A stretch of 64,000 bases of DNA from Vreelandella alkaliphila (lineage in GTDB: Bacteria; Pseudomonadota; Gammaproteobacteria; Pseudomonadales; Halomonadaceae): contig NZ_JABASV010000014.1 in assembly GCF_016107625.1 (NCBI RefSeq), forward strand, positions 1 through 64,000, read 5' to 3'. Shown one piece after another: positions 17,898 through 30,923 of this stretch. Position numbers and translations under genes: made by a program. Within the stretch, counting starts at the first letter, position 1, and each line of letters begins with the position of its first letter. The notes under the pieces were generated by a model. That model had not been told where the DNA came from. It was given only the letters and a program-made list of their open reading frames with translations, and made no database searches.

Positions 17898-18350
17898 TTA
17901 CTCGTCGCTCTCTTCACCTTTTTTGCCGACCCGAACGGCCAAAACGTCGCACTGTGCGCCGTGAAGTACGCCGGTAGAAGTGGAGCCTAGCAGCAGGGCA
18001 AAGCCATGGCGCCCATGCGAACCAACAACGATCAGGTCGACGTTGTGCTCTTCTGCAAAACGATGAATTTCCGTGTCCGGCATGCCGACAACGACATGTT
18101 GATCAGCGGGCTCGACGTGAGGGGCGGCAATTTCAGTCAGCCGCTTCTTCGCGTGGTCATCCAGCTGGTCTTGAATGCTGGTGAGATCCATCGGGATGTC
18201 ACCACCGTAAGCGAAGCCCAATGGCTCAAGGGTATGCATGATCGAAATCTTGGCGTCGTCATTGCGAGCAGCAATCGCGACTGCACGCTCTAAGATTTTA
18301 TGGGAGTCTTTAGTTAAATCAACGGCTACTAAAATGTGGTGATAGCTCAT
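17898..18350 (-). CDS. Universal stress protein, UspA family
   Basis: 150 aa, single Usp domain, starting YHHILVAVDLTKDSHKILERA. The end carries VVGSHGRHGFALLLGSTS, which is G-x2-G-x8-G-S, one residue shorter than the usual ATP-binding Usp signature (G-x2-G-x9-G-S/T), so nucleotide binding is uncertain. Usp proteins help survival under starvation and oxidative stress. AAGGAG precedes the ATG. It is divergent from the membrane-protein gene at 18530 with a 180-base gap in which I see no further gene. Confidence 0.92.
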   Translation of the reverse strand: MSYHHILVAVDLTKDSHKILERAVAIAARNDDAKISIMHTLEPLGFAYGGDIPMDLTSIQDQLDDHAKKRLTEIAAPHVEPADQHVVVGMPDTEIHRFAEEHNVDLIVVGSHGRHGFALLLGSTSTGVLHGAQCDVLAVRVGKKGEESDE

Positions 18351-18529
18351 GGCTTATCTCCTTCGTGATAATTAACAAAGAGAACGCTTTGTTAGATGAC
18401 CTTTACTTTAGGCTTCAAGTGCCATCTTAACAACGATCTATGTCATGCTTTTTTAAGTTAACCCGATAGTATGACTAATTTTAACATCAATGCTTATGGC
18501 TAGTATTTGCGACGAGGAGAAGTGGCTAG

Positions 18530-19072
18530 ATGGAGTGGCTTATTATTATTTTTATATCGCTGTTTGTTATTGCACCGGTAATGTGGCTTAAGCCCAGCCC
18601 GCGGCAGAAGCGCCATATGGCGCTGCGTTTGAATGCCGCCAAGAAGCACGGGGTAGTGATCAAGATGGAGAAGCCCCCGTTGCACAATTTTCGAGGCACG
18701 ATGCCCGCTTATCGGTGGTGTTTTTCCCAACAGCAGCCAGGGCCTGATTTTGTGTTAGTGCGTGAATCGAACGCAAGTGAAGCGCTGGAGCTTTATCATG
18801 CTGGGTGGCGCTGGCGCATTGCACCATTACGGCCATTGCCAGAAATGGCAAGCGCTACTTTGAAAGCCCTGCTAGAGCGCCTTCCACAAGATGCTTTGGT
18901 GGTCGAGTCAAACGCGACGGCGTTAACGCTATGGTGGTGGGAGTCACAAACTGCGGAGCGTTTTGCTATCTATGGAGAAGACTTTCAGACGCTAAGAAAG
19001 GCGCTTAGCGGATTGTCAGACCGCCCTGCTGCAAAGCCGCTAAACGGGGCTGGTGAAACAGCAGGGCACTGA
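18530..19072 (+). CDS. Single-pass membrane protein, function unknown
   Basis: 180 aa. One N-terminal membrane segment (residues 2-20, MEWLIIIFISLFVIAPVMWL) is followed by a basic stretch and a soluble domain of about 150 residues rich in W, with WHAGWRWRIA-like and LTLWWWES segments. The topology, a short N-terminal anchor with a cytosolic body, is like a group of Pseudomonas/Halomonas proteins sometimes annotated as YajC-like, but I see no real YajC signature. Good ribosome site (GAGGAG). Confidence 0.75.
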   Translation: MEWLIIIFISLFVIAPVMWLKPSPRQKRHMALRLNAAKKHGVVIKMEKPPLHNFRGTMPAYRWCFSQQQPGPDFVLVRESNASEALELYHAGWRWRIAPLRPLPEMASATLKALLERLPQDALVVESNATALTLWWWESQTAERFAIYGEDFQTLRKALSGLSDRPAAKPLNGAGETAGH

Positions 19073-19080
19073 TGGACGTC

Positions 19081-19533
19081 TTACGCCGAGGGACCGTCTT
19101 GGTCTCTTAACTGAATCGCCATACCATTGGACTCTATTAGCGCTAGCCACTTGTCTAACTGATCTAGGTCACTCTCACTTAGGCCCGCCAGCATCTCTTT
19201 GCGTGCCTCCTGGACGACGCTGTCGATTTGTTCAAGTAGCGGCATTGCCGCTGGCGTCAGATAGAGTCGTTTGCTTCGGCGATCATTATCGCAGGCCCGT
19301 CGCTCAACCAGCCCTTGTGCTTCGAGTTGTCCAAGGGTTCTAACTAATGAGGGCGCTTCTACGCCAATCACCCTTGCTAAATCACACTGTGGGTTGCCTT
19401 CGCCTAACTTCCATAAATGGTAAAGCGTCACCCAGCGTGTTTGTGTTAACCCCAAGGGTGCAAGCCTTCGATCAAGAATAGAGCGCCACAAGTGGGGCAG
19501 ACGTGCAATGCGAAAACCAATTGTTGAAGCCAT
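19081..19533 (-). CDS. MarR-family regulator, SlyA-like
   Basis: 150 aa. Winged-helix MarR fold: dimer helix at the N-terminus (FRIARLPHLWRSILDRRLAPLGLT), recognition helix in VIGVEAPSLVRTLGQLEAQGLVERR, wing in DNDRRSKRLYLTPAA, and C-terminal dimer helices. The WVTLYHLW...EGNPQCDLARVIGVE pattern is closest to SlyA. Target genes are unknown; it is convergent with the membrane-protein gene and about 70 bases before the DUF5924 gene end, so no target is obvious from context. Confidence 0.9.
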   Translation of the reverse strand: MASTIGFRIARLPHLWRSILDRRLAPLGLTQTRWVTLYHLWKLGEGNPQCDLARVIGVEAPSLVRTLGQLEAQGLVERRACDNDRRSKRLYLTPAAMPLLEQIDSVVQEARKEMLAGLSESDLDQLDKWLALIESNGMAIQLRDQDGPSA

Positions 19534-19604
19534 AGTAAACAGCTACCGAAAAATGTAAGTAGGCGAATTGTCATAAGCTGCGCCGCTGAATGCAAGGCGT
19601 TATG

Positions 19605-20762
19605 TTATTCGTCCGTTGATAGATCGTTTTCAGAATTGTTGTTTCCGGGTATAAAGCGCCGCAAATTTAGCGCACTCAAGCCGCTAGGTTGGATTTTGCT
19701 ATCCGCTATCGTGGCTTTTTCCAAATCTTCCGAAACAGTAAACCGGATCAGCCCCAGCCGTTGTCCGCTAGCTGTCATAATGTCGATACGCCACTCTCCC
19801 GACGGCGCTTCTGGGAAATTTTGCTTATGGCTCCACGCACGATAGCCCTTTTCCCGTCCACCGTTGATAGCAAGTTCTACTTCATCTAACAATTCGCCGT
19901 TGTGGTGCCATGCATGATGAATTGTCTCGCTTAATCCACGCGGCGCCCGAATGGCGGTGTAAACGTAAAGGCCGGTAGAGCGAATTGCGTCTGGCGTAAG
20001 TGCCATGGTTCCCTGCGGCTCGCGGCTCTGAATATCCAGCGCTGGGGAAAGTGCACTGTTTGTCATCCATAAGCTGGCGGGAGGGACCCATATTTTGCCG
20101 AGCCAGGCCGCATAGGCCAACACGATAGTGAGCGCAAAGAACCCGCACCAGCGCGTTAACGAGCGTTTTTTAAGTAAGTGCCAAAAACTGGGCAACGCTA
20201 CAAGTATGGTGATCACCAGCGCAAGGATCAAGCTTTGGCCAGTCGTCAGCTGCAGCATGATAGGCAGAATAACCAGTACCACTAAAAAGACACATTGGGC
20301 ATGAAAGATAAAATAGAGGCTTCGCCAGCGCCCAGCGAGTTTGTAATAGAGCGGATCTATAATCGACAGTATTGCCATTGCGATCACTAACAGCGCAAAT
20401 AGTGTCTGCCCGCTATTCCACACGGTTGTAACCAGGATAAACGGCAACGTAAAGAAAAGTGTTTCCTGGTGAATCATTTGGGCGATAAAGGTAGTGACAC
20501 CACGGGGCAAGGTGGGATGGCCGCGTTTAGCAAGCCAGCGCCCGATGAGGCTCTCAGAAAGCAATAGCAGCCAGGCAAAAAGAAGTCCCAGCGCTAATAC
20601 CGCCCCTAGCCACTGTTGGCGGTCCACCAGAAAAAAACTACCTAACCCGGCGCCAAACGCGATAGGTGGCCACAGCCAGCTCCAGGGCTTTAGGCGTTCG
20701 ACAGTACGTTCAACCCGTGCTTGTAGTGCCGTTATACGGGCGGGAGTAAAGAAACTACCCAT
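19605..20762 (-). CDS. DUF5924/DUF2914 membrane protein
   Basis: 385 aa. About seven to eight membrane segments in residues 25-235, then a soluble periplasmic-side domain (about 245-365). That domain has ALTPDAIRSTGLYVYTAIRAPRGLSETIHHAWHHNGELLDEVEL and ends GEWRIDIMTASGQRLGLIRF, the pattern of DUF2914. Such proteins are common in pseudomonads and halomonads and have no assigned role. The ribosome site is weak. The 270-base gap upstream, towards fadB, holds the divergent promoters; I recognise no operator in it. Confidence 0.82.
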   Translation of the reverse strand: MGSFFTPARITALQARVERTVERLKPWSWLWPPIAFGAGLGSFFLVDRQQWLGAVLALGLLFAWLLLLSESLIGRWLAKRGHPTLPRGVTTFIAQMIHQETLFFTLPFILVTTVWNSGQTLFALLVIAMAILSIIDPLYYKLAGRWRSLYFIFHAQCVFLVVLVILPIMLQLTTGQSLILALVITILVALPSFWHLLKKRSLTRWCGFFALTIVLAYAAWLGKIWVPPASLWMTNSALSPALDIQSREPQGTMALTPDAIRSTGLYVYTAIRAPRGLSETIHHAWHHNGELLDEVELAINGGREKGYRAWSHKQNFPEAPSGEWRIDIMTASGQRLGLIRFTVSEDLEKATIADSKIQPSGLSALNLRRFIPGNNNSENDLSTDE

Positions 20763-21033
20763 GGCGTTGTTGGCTCATAAATGAAAACAGCATGATCGTT
20801 GGATTCGTCGGTAAAGTCGATGCGTTCCCTATCCTGTCTATAAAAAGCGCACAAAATGTGGGCCTGCTGTAAGTTGATTTGTGTAAGTGCACTTGAGAGA
20901 TAAGCGCATTAGCCAAAAGTCAGGGCTTGACGTTCCTCATTATCTCAACCAAGCTTACGCAATCAAACGACCGTATGAAATGCGTGGCAGGTCCGATTAA
21001 TGGTGCCAGCCCGAACTTGTGGAGAGAGCGCGG

Positions 21034-24410
<3,377 letters not shown>

Positions 24411-24427
24411 ACACAGCGTTTACCCAC

Positions 24428-24455
24428 AAAACGGCACCCATGCGGTGCCGTTTTT
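24428..24455. terminator. Terminator of fadBA (bidirectional)
   Basis: AAAACGGCACC (24428-24438) pairs with GGTGCCGTTTT (24444-24454) over a 5-base loop, with A and T runs on both sides. It serves fadA and the convergent flavodoxin-like gene. Confidence 0.85.
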
Positions 24456-24470
24456 GCGTTCAGAGCGGCA

Positions 24471-24932
24471 TTAAAATAAACCGTTATCCAGTCCCGCTGC
24501 CATGTAAAGGCCTAGCTCTTCTACTTGGTCGGCAAAAGTGTCCTGCCATTGACCACGTAACGTTAGTGGTTCCTGAACCCAGCGCCAACGTAGTCCTGTC
24601 ACAATACTTTCTACTGCCCGCCGGGTGCCGGTGCCGTCGTGTCCAGCGCGAATATAGAGCGCGCATGGAAGCCCTTGTTTCTCTTCCAATATTCTGTAGT
24701 AACTGCGATCAAAAAAATCCTTAAGTGCACCGCTCATGTAGCCCAGGTTTTCTGTTGTGCCCAGCAAGATGCCATCGCAGGCGCGAATATCATCAGGGCC
24801 AGCCTCGAAAGGCGTTTTTACTATGCAGGCAACCTGCTCAACAACTTTTTGGCTCGCGCCCCGCTGGGCGGCATCACGCAGAGTGCGTGTATTAACTGAT
24901 GGAGCATGGGCAACGATTAATAGCTGTTTCAT
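24471..24932 (-). CDS. Flavodoxin-like NAD(P)H:FMN reductase family protein
   Basis: 153 aa. Flavodoxin fold: first strand and phosphate loop KQLLIVAHAPSVNTRTLRDA, then CDGILLGTTENLGYMSGALKDFFDRSYY, the second FMN-contact loop, and LPCALYIRAGHDGTGTRRAVESI. This fits small FMN-binding reductases. Partner and substrate are unknown. The ATG has an AGGGGC site. Confidence 0.82.
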   Translation of the reverse strand: MKQLLIVAHAPSVNTRTLRDAAQRGASQKVVEQVACIVKTPFEAGPDDIRACDGILLGTTENLGYMSGALKDFFDRSYYRILEEKQGLPCALYIRAGHDGTGTRRAVESIVTGLRWRWVQEPLTLRGQWQDTFADQVEELGLYMAAGLDNGLF

Positions 24933-25013
24933 TGTAGTGCCCCTGTTAGCTGGAAATTTGCGTAGTAAGCGTAAAGTGTCACACTGCTAAGTACGACTAC
25001 GATGAGAGCCTAT

Positions 25014-25388
25014 ATGCCTGATAATGCCTCTATCAATGTTTTCTACGATGCTGTTTGCCCTATTTGTCGGAAGGATCGACGTCTTTTTGAGCGTTGGGCT
25101 GGCAAGCATGGTAACGGGATTAACTGGTGTGATGTGACTGAGCATCAGCGACAATTGCGTGAAAAAGGGGTAACACCAGAAGCTGCTTTACGCTCGCTGC
25201 ATATCGAAAAAGCTGATGGCACGCTTATCGAAGGTATTGATGCCTACCGTTTGCTGATGATGCGTATTCCTCTACTTGTGCCAATCGCATGGCTGATTGG
25301 CCTGCCAGGGATCAAAAAAGCGTTACGCTGGTATTATGATCGCTGGGTGAGAAAGCGCCTAAAGCGGGAAGGGCGTTGGTCTGAATAA
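25014..25388 (+). CDS. DCC-family (DUF393) thiol-disulfide oxidoreductase-like protein
   Basis: About 124 aa. The name-giving motif is present as INVFYDAVCPICRKDRRLF, with the D-x2-C-x2-C pattern near residues 12-18, followed by the RSLHIEKADGTLIEGIDAYRLLM block and a hydrophobic helix (LLVPIAWLIGLPGI). The family is thought to be redox-active, but no substrate is established. ATG 25002 is also in frame and four residues longer; the purine-rich stretch before 25014 favours the shorter form. Confidence 0.85.
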   Translation: MPDNASINVFYDAVCPICRKDRRLFERWAGKHGNGINWCDVTEHQRQLREKGVTPEAALRSLHIEKADGTLIEGIDAYRLLMMRIPLLVPIAWLIGLPGIKKALRWYYDRWVRKRLKREGRWSE

Positions 25389-25416
25389 GTATGGATATTG
25401 ATATAGGGAATTTATC

Positions 25417-25980
25417 ATGAAGCAGCGTCTTCAGTGGTTAGCGCCAGCATGCGCAATGTTTACTATGTTAGTGGGGTGCGCTGGTCAGCCAACCTCCTCT
25501 CAAGCACCTGATGCCGCCGTTGCTCAGAAGGTTTCACCTGGCGTGGCTCAGGTATCTTCAGGAGCGGCGCAGCCAGGTTACGTAACTAACCGCCAAGTAA
25601 CCGACTGGGTGCCGCCGCTGTTAACGAGCCCTGAAGAGAAGGCGGCCTACTATGTTAGCCGATTGGCAGACAGGCGGTTTGTCTCGCAGTACGGCGGACA
25701 AGACAATCCCCGTACTTGGTATATTGCGGCAGAGCGGTTAGGAGAAATCGGCTTGCCCGCTGTGCCTTTGCTGTTTACGCGCCTCAATACAACCGATGAC
25801 TATGAGTTGATGTTAGCCCTGTATGCGCTTCAGCTTGCCACCCAAGATCCGCTATTGATGGCAAAAACTCGAGGTGACTATATACAGTTGCCCACCGTGT
25901 TAGATGCGACGGCAAATGCTGAAAATGTGCACATCGCGCGTCAGTGGTGGCAGCAGCATTCAGCACAGTTAGGTGAGTAG
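25417..25980 (+). CDS. Uncharacterised lipoprotein, 187 aa
   Basis: Signal peptide with lipobox MLVGC (Cys near residue 22), a Ser/Ala/Pro-rich spacer of about 35 residues, then a helical domain from about residue 65. That domain begins WVPPLLTSPEEKAAYYVSRLADRRFV and continues with LGEIGLPAVPLLFTRLNTTDDYELMLALYAL, which looks like HEAT-type helical pairs. Clear AGGGAA ribosome site. It may be co-transcribed with the DCC gene 28 bases upstream. No function can be assigned. Confidence 0.75.
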   Translation: MKQRLQWLAPACAMFTMLVGCAGQPTSSQAPDAAVAQKVSPGVAQVSSGAAQPGYVTNRQVTDWVPPLLTSPEEKAAYYVSRLADRRFVSQYGGQDNPRTWYIAAERLGEIGLPAVPLLFTRLNTTDDYELMLALYALQLATQDPLLMAKTRGDYIQLPTVLDATANAENVHIARQWWQQHSAQLGE

Positions 25981-26114
25981 TAATGCGCTGTGTTGATAGC
26001 GCAAATTGGCGTATCCAACTGGAGTATTGTGCTCAAGCCGTGTAGGCTCCATCGCTTTCTAAGTTCTGTGAATGACTAAGTCCTGTGTATTAGCCTGATG
26101 CGTTGGAGCCTATC

Positions 26115-26456
26115 ATGAGTGATCTACCCAATTGTCCTGCCTGTGCCTCTGAGTTTACCTACGATGATGGTATCCAGTATGTCTGCCCGGAATGCGGCAA
26201 TGAATGGTCAAAAGTAGCAGAAGAGGGCGCTGAAGAAGCTAGCTCTGGTATTCGTGATGCTAACGGCAATATGCTGGCAGATGGTGACAGCGTCACTGTC
26301 ATAAAAGACCTCAAGGTCAAAGGCAGTTCACTAGTGGTTAAGGTAGGCACTAAAGTTAAAAATATCCGTTTAGTCGATGGTGATCACGATATTGATTGCA
26401 AGGTCGACGGTATTGGGCCCATGAAGCTTAAGTCAGAGTTCGTCAAAAAAGCCTAG
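26115..26456 (+). CDS. yjdM: YjdM/PhnA-like zinc-ribbon protein
   Basis: 113 aa. The N-terminus is a zinc ribbon ([11 protein letters not shown]...[10 protein letters not shown], two C-x2-C pairs), and the C-terminal half is the KOW/SH3-like domain typical of the family ([34 protein letters not shown]). Despite the old name PhnA it is not a phosphonate hydrolase; its role is unclear. TTG 26103 is in frame, but GGAG at 26104 places the start at ATG 26115. The TAG stop is the first of five in-frame TAG codons in a tandem repeat. Confidence 0.93.
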   Translation: MSDLPNCPACASEFTYDDGIQYVCPECGNEWSKVAEEGAEEASSGIRDANGNMLADGDSVTVIKDLKVKGSSLVVKVGTKVKNIRLVDGDHDIDCKVDGIGPMKLKSEFVKKA

Positions 26457-26514
26457 TACTCAAAGACATAGTACTTAAAGATATAGTACCCAAAGACATA
26501 GTACTCAAAGGCAT
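26455..26514. repeat. 15-bp tandem repeat, four copies, at the yjdM stop codon
   Basis: Four units of AGTACTCAAAGACAT and close variants run head to tail: 26455-26469, 26470-26484, 26485-26499, 26500-26514. Written from the stop codon the unit begins TAG, so in-frame TAG codons stand at 26454, 26469, 26484, 26499 and 26514. The copies differ at one to three positions. This fills the first part of the 308-base gap before the suf regulator gene; the rest holds a terminator, two Fur-like boxes and a promoter. Confidence 0.9.
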
Positions 26515-26543
26515 AGCGCCTTCGCCACAAGGTGCTGCCCTTT

Positions 26544-26577
26544 AAAAAAACCTGCGAAATCCTCGCAGGTTTTTTTC
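26544..26577. terminator. Intrinsic terminator after yjdM
   Basis: CCTGCGA (26551-26557) pairs with TCGCAGG (26563-26569), flanked by seven A's before and a T tract after. It insulates the suf promoter from yjdM. Confidence 0.88.
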
Positions 26578-26601
26578 GTTTAGCGCGTCGATAGTTTTTT
26601 C

Positions 26602-26620
26602 AAATGATAATGATTGTTGT
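26602..26620. promoter_or_regulatory. Fur-box-like site 1 upstream of the suf operon
   Basis: AAATGATAATGATTGTTGT contains GATAATGATT, close to the Fur consensus built of GATAAT hexamers. Iron control of suf genes by Fur is well known in related bacteria; binding here is inferred. Confidence 0.5.
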
Positions 26621-26660
26621 TTTTGATGCTATCAGAGCCGAACGTGCTGTTATTTTGCAC

Positions 26661-26679
26661 AAATTGATAACGATTTTGC
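26661..26679. promoter_or_regulatory. Fur-box-like site 2 upstream of the suf operon
   Basis: AAATTGATAACGATTTTGC carries TTGATAACGATTTT, a weaker GATAAT-type match 59 bases after site 1 and just upstream of the -35. Confidence 0.4.
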
Positions 26680-26687
26680 TCTAGGGC

Positions 26688-26716
26688 TTCACATCAAATT
26701 TATACAGGACTAAAAT
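26688..26716 (+). promoter_or_regulatory. Sigma70 promoter of the suf operon
   Basis: TTCACA (26688-26693) and TAAAAT (26711-26716) with a 17-base spacer. Predicted transcription start is about 26723, giving a leader of about 42 bases to ATG 26765. Confidence 0.6.
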
Positions 26717-26718
26717 GG

Positions 26719-26734
26719 TACCCATTAACGGGTA
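26719..26734. promoter_or_regulatory. Inverted-repeat operator candidate over the suf transcription start
   Basis: TACCC (26719-26723) and GGGTA (26730-26734) form a perfect inverted repeat with a 6-base centre, overlapping the predicted start site. The position is right for a repressor. The Rrf2-type regulator encoded next is the obvious binder, but that is inference. Confidence 0.4.
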
Positions 26735-26764
26735 AGCCAACTGTAACGGCGAATGGGAGTCAAC

Positions 26765-27223
26765 ATGCTCAAGCTTTCTCGGCTGACAGACTATGCCGCT
26801 GTCGTGATGGCACAAATTGCTCGCCATCCACAGGTGTCGCATGCGGCGGCTGATTTAGCAGATGCAGTGCAGTTACCACATCCCACTGTTAGTAAGACGC
26901 TAAAGATGCTGGTGAAAGCCGGCCTTCTGGAGTCACAACGCGGTGTCCAGGGTGGTTATCGTCTGGCGCGACCAGCATCACACATTACTGCTGCCGATAT
27001 TATTGCCGCTATTGAAGGGCCCGTGGCAATGACCGAGTGTAGCCAAGCTGAGGGTGAGTGCGACCTGGCTGCTACCTGCGGTGTCGCTGATAACTGGCAG
27101 CGAGTCTCACTGGCGATTCGCACGTTACTGGAAAGCGTTACGCTGGCGCACCTGGCCGATACGACGCCAATCAAGCTACCCGTTCAGCTACCGATTCAAA
27201 GCATTAGCCTGGCATCTGCTTAG
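26765..27223 (+). CDS. Rrf2-family regulator of the SUF system (IscR/SufR-like)
   Basis: About 152 aa. Winged-helix Rrf2 fold (MLKLSRLTDYAAVVMAQIA, PHPTVSKTLKMLVKAGLLESQRGVQGGYRLAR). The cluster-binding loop shows C-x5-C-x5-C: CSQAEGECDLAATC near residues 90-105, suited to hold a [2Fe-2S] cluster that senses Fe-S status. GGGAG five bases before ATG 26765 fixes the start; ATG 26753 is four codons longer. First gene of the operon, 71 bases before sufB. Confidence 0.92.
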   Translation: MLKLSRLTDYAAVVMAQIARHPQVSHAAADLADAVQLPHPTVSKTLKMLVKAGLLESQRGVQGGYRLARPASHITAADIIAAIEGPVAMTECSQAEGECDLAATCGVADNWQRVSLAIRTLLESVTLAHLADTTPIKLPVQLPIQSISLASA

Positions 27224-27294
27224 GCAATGCAACATAGACTAACCCTATTGACGGCGAGCTAGGCTCGCCACCCAACTGCCCGGAGGGTATCACC

Positions 27295-28737
<1,443 letters not shown>

Positions 28738-28806
28738 CCACTTCGGCCCCGACTTATTTTACGGGAGACGCGCAAGCGTCCCGCAAGAATTTAAAAGGTT
28801 ATGACT

Positions 28807-29556
28807 ATGTTGCAAGTTAAAGATTTACACGTCACCGTCGACGGCAAAGAAATTTTGAAAGGTTTAACGCTCACCATCAATGCAGGTGAAGTGCATGCCA
28901 TTATGGGCCCGAACGGCGCGGGTAAATCCACATTGTCGGCAGTTATTGCCGGTAAAGATGGCTACGAAGTGACCCATGGTAGCGTTACCTTTGAGGGGCA
29001 GGACGTGCTGGAAATGGAAATTGAAGAGCGCGCTCAAGCGGGCTTGCTACTAGGTTTCCAATACCCAGTGGAAATTCCAGGGGTAAAAAATATTTATCTG
29101 CTCAAATCTGCGCTTAATGCACAGCGTGTCGCACGTGGTGAAGCAGAAATGCCCGCTCCTGAGTTTATGAAGCTCGTCAAAGAGAAGCTGGGCTTTATGA
29201 AGATGGATGCCAGTTTCCTGCAGCGTGCCGTCAATGAAGGTTTCTCTGGCGGTGAGAAAAAGCGCAACGAAATTCTTCAGATGCTGGTGCTTCAGCCAAA
29301 GCTTGCCATGCTTGATGAAATTGACTCTGGTCTCGATATCGACGCGATGAAAGTCGTTGCCGATGGCGTTAACAGCCTGCGGGCTGAAGAGCGAGCCATT
29401 CTGCTGGTCACTCACTATCAGCGCCTGCTTGACTATATCGTACCGGATAAAGTGCACGTCTTAGTCGACGGTCGTATTGTGAAGAGCGGCGACGCTGAGC
29501 TTGCTAAAGAGCTGGAAGCCAACGGCTATGAAGGCATTGAGGAGTCTGCGGCATGA
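28807..29556 (+). CDS. sufC: Fe-S assembly ATPase SufC
   Basis: About 249 aa. ABC-type ATPase of the SufBC2D complex. Walker A GPNGAGKST near residue 35, signature FSGGEKKRNEI, Walker B LAMLDEIDSGLDIDAM, and the H-loop LLVTHYQRLL. ATG 28801 is two codons longer, but AAGG (28795-28798) is well spaced only for 28807. Its stop overlaps the start of sufD by four bases. Confidence 0.97.
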   Translation: MLQVKDLHVTVDGKEILKGLTLTINAGEVHAIMGPNGAGKSTLSAVIAGKDGYEVTHGSVTFEGQDVLEMEIEERAQAGLLLGFQYPVEIPGVKNIYLLKSALNAQRVARGEAEMPAPEFMKLVKEKLGFMKMDASFLQRAVNEGFSGGEKKRNEILQMLVLQPKLAMLDEIDSGLDIDAMKVVADGVNSLRAEERAILLVTHYQRLLDYIVPDKVHVLVDGRIVKSGDAELAKELEANGYEGIEESAA

Positions 29557-30893
29557 GCGATACGCAAACGTTTTTGGACACGCTGAAAGCGCGTAGCCAA
29601 CAGCGCGGAGTTGAGCCAACCTGGATCGCGGCTCGCCGCCAAGCGGGAGCTGCCCGCTTTGAAGCCATGGGGTTTCCTACTCGCCGCGATGAAGAGTGGA
29701 AATACACTGACGTACGCACGATTGCCCAGGGCAACTTTGCGCTGGCTGAGACTGCAGACTTTTCCCAGGCACAAGCAGCCGCGCTTACGCTGCCGTTGGA
29801 TGCGTACCGACTGACCTTTGTGGATGGTGTTTTCTCAGCCGCATTGTCGGACTTAGAAGCACTGCCGAGTAGCGTTCAGGTAATGCCGCTTTCCAAAGCG
29901 CTAAGCGATAACCATGAAGCCGTGGGTGGGCCGCTGGGTCGCTTAACGGGAGTAGATTTCTCCCCGTTCGCAGCGCTGAACACCGCGTTTATGGAAGAGG
30001 GGGCTGTGGTGCGCATTGCACCGGGTACCGTGGTGGAAAAACCCATCCTACTGCAGTTTCTGTCCCGTGCGGGCGCGCCAGTAATGAGCCATCCGCGCAT
30101 TTTGGTCGAGGCAGCAGGGCGCAGTGAAGCAACGTTAATTGAGCACTATATCGGTGAAGCCGATGCGGCTAACTTCACCAACGTGGTTGCAGAGCTGATG
30201 CTTGATCGCGGTGCGATTTTGAATCACTACAAATTGCAAGAAGCGCCCTTGGGTGATCTGCATGTCGCCAGTATTCATGTTGAACAGGGCCGAGACAGCC
30301 GCTACAGCTCCTACAATCTGAATTTGGGCGGTGCGCTGGTACGCAACGACCTTATTAGTGATTTAAACGGCCAAGGCGCAGAAACTAACTTCTATGGCCT
30401 GTTCTTTGGTCAAGGTCGCCAGCACGTGGATAACCACACCAAGGTTAATCACAATGCGCCGCTAACGTTCTCGAACGAGAACTACAAAGGCATTTTGGAT
30501 GACCGTGCCCATGGCGTCTTTAACGGTAAAGTGTACGTTAAGCGCGATAGCCAGAAGATCGAAGGTTTCCAAAGTAACCAAAACTTATTGCTTTCTGATC
30601 GCGCGCATATCGATGCCAAGCCTGAGCTTGAGATTTATGCTGATGACGTGAAGTGTTCTCATGGCACCACCACGGGGCAGTTGGATGAAGACGCGATCTA
30701 CGCGTTGCGTACCCGCGGTATCGACAAAGCGACAGCGCGAGGCTTGTTAACGCTTGCATTTGCTGGCGAGGTGCTTGAACAGGTTGCGCTAGATGTGATT
30801 GCTGAGCGGGTAGAGTTAGCGGTAGCGGGCAAGCTGCCGGAACGCTTCAATCTCGCTGGATTGGTAGAAGCAGCGGCTGCGCTCAACGACTAA
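29553..30893 (+). CDS. sufD: Fe-S cluster assembly protein SufD
   Basis: 446 aa. SufB paralogue that completes the scaffold and is needed for iron acquisition. Conserved C-terminal block DDVKCSHGTTTGQLDEDAIYALRTRGI and the beta-helix core with GLFFGQGRQHVDNHTKVNH. Translationally coupled to sufC (ATGA overlap). A 16-bp tandem duplication covers its stop codon. Confidence 0.96.
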   Translation: MSDTQTFLDTLKARSQQRGVEPTWIAARRQAGAARFEAMGFPTRRDEEWKYTDVRTIAQGNFALAETADFSQAQAAALTLPLDAYRLTFVDGVFSAALSDLEALPSSVQVMPLSKALSDNHEAVGGPLGRLTGVDFSPFAALNTAFMEEGAVVRIAPGTVVEKPILLQFLSRAGAPVMSHPRILVEAAGRSEATLIEHYIGEADAANFTNVVAELMLDRGAILNHYKLQEAPLGDLHVASIHVEQGRDSRYSSYNLNLGGALVRNDLISDLNGQGAETNFYGLFFGQGRQHVDNHTKVNHNAPLTFSNENYKGILDDRAHGVFNGKVYVKRDSQKIEGFQSNQNLLLSDRAHIDAKPELEIYADDVKCSHGTTTGQLDEDAIYALRTRGIDKATARGLLTLAFAGEVLEQVALDVIAERVELAVAGKLPERFNLAGLVEAAAALND

Positions 30894-30910
30894 CGCACTC
30901 AACGACTAGC
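30879..30910. repeat. 16-bp tandem duplication across the sufD stop codon
   Basis: GCGCTCAACGACTAAC (30879-30894) is followed directly by GCACTCAACGACTAGC (30895-30910); 14 of 16 bases match. The first copy contains the TAA stop of sufD. The second lies in the 30-base gap just before the sufS ribosome site. Confidence 0.85.
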
Positions 30911-30923
30911 CAAGGAGTCATCG

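Noticed and set aside
20927..20932. TTGACG as the -35 box of fadBA
   Set aside because: No acceptable -10 hexamer lies 16-18 bases downstream, and no PsrA- or FadR-like operator is visible.
26455..26514. CRISPR-like array
   Set aside because: The units are 15 bp and directly adjacent with no spacers, and there are no cas genes. It is a minisatellite.
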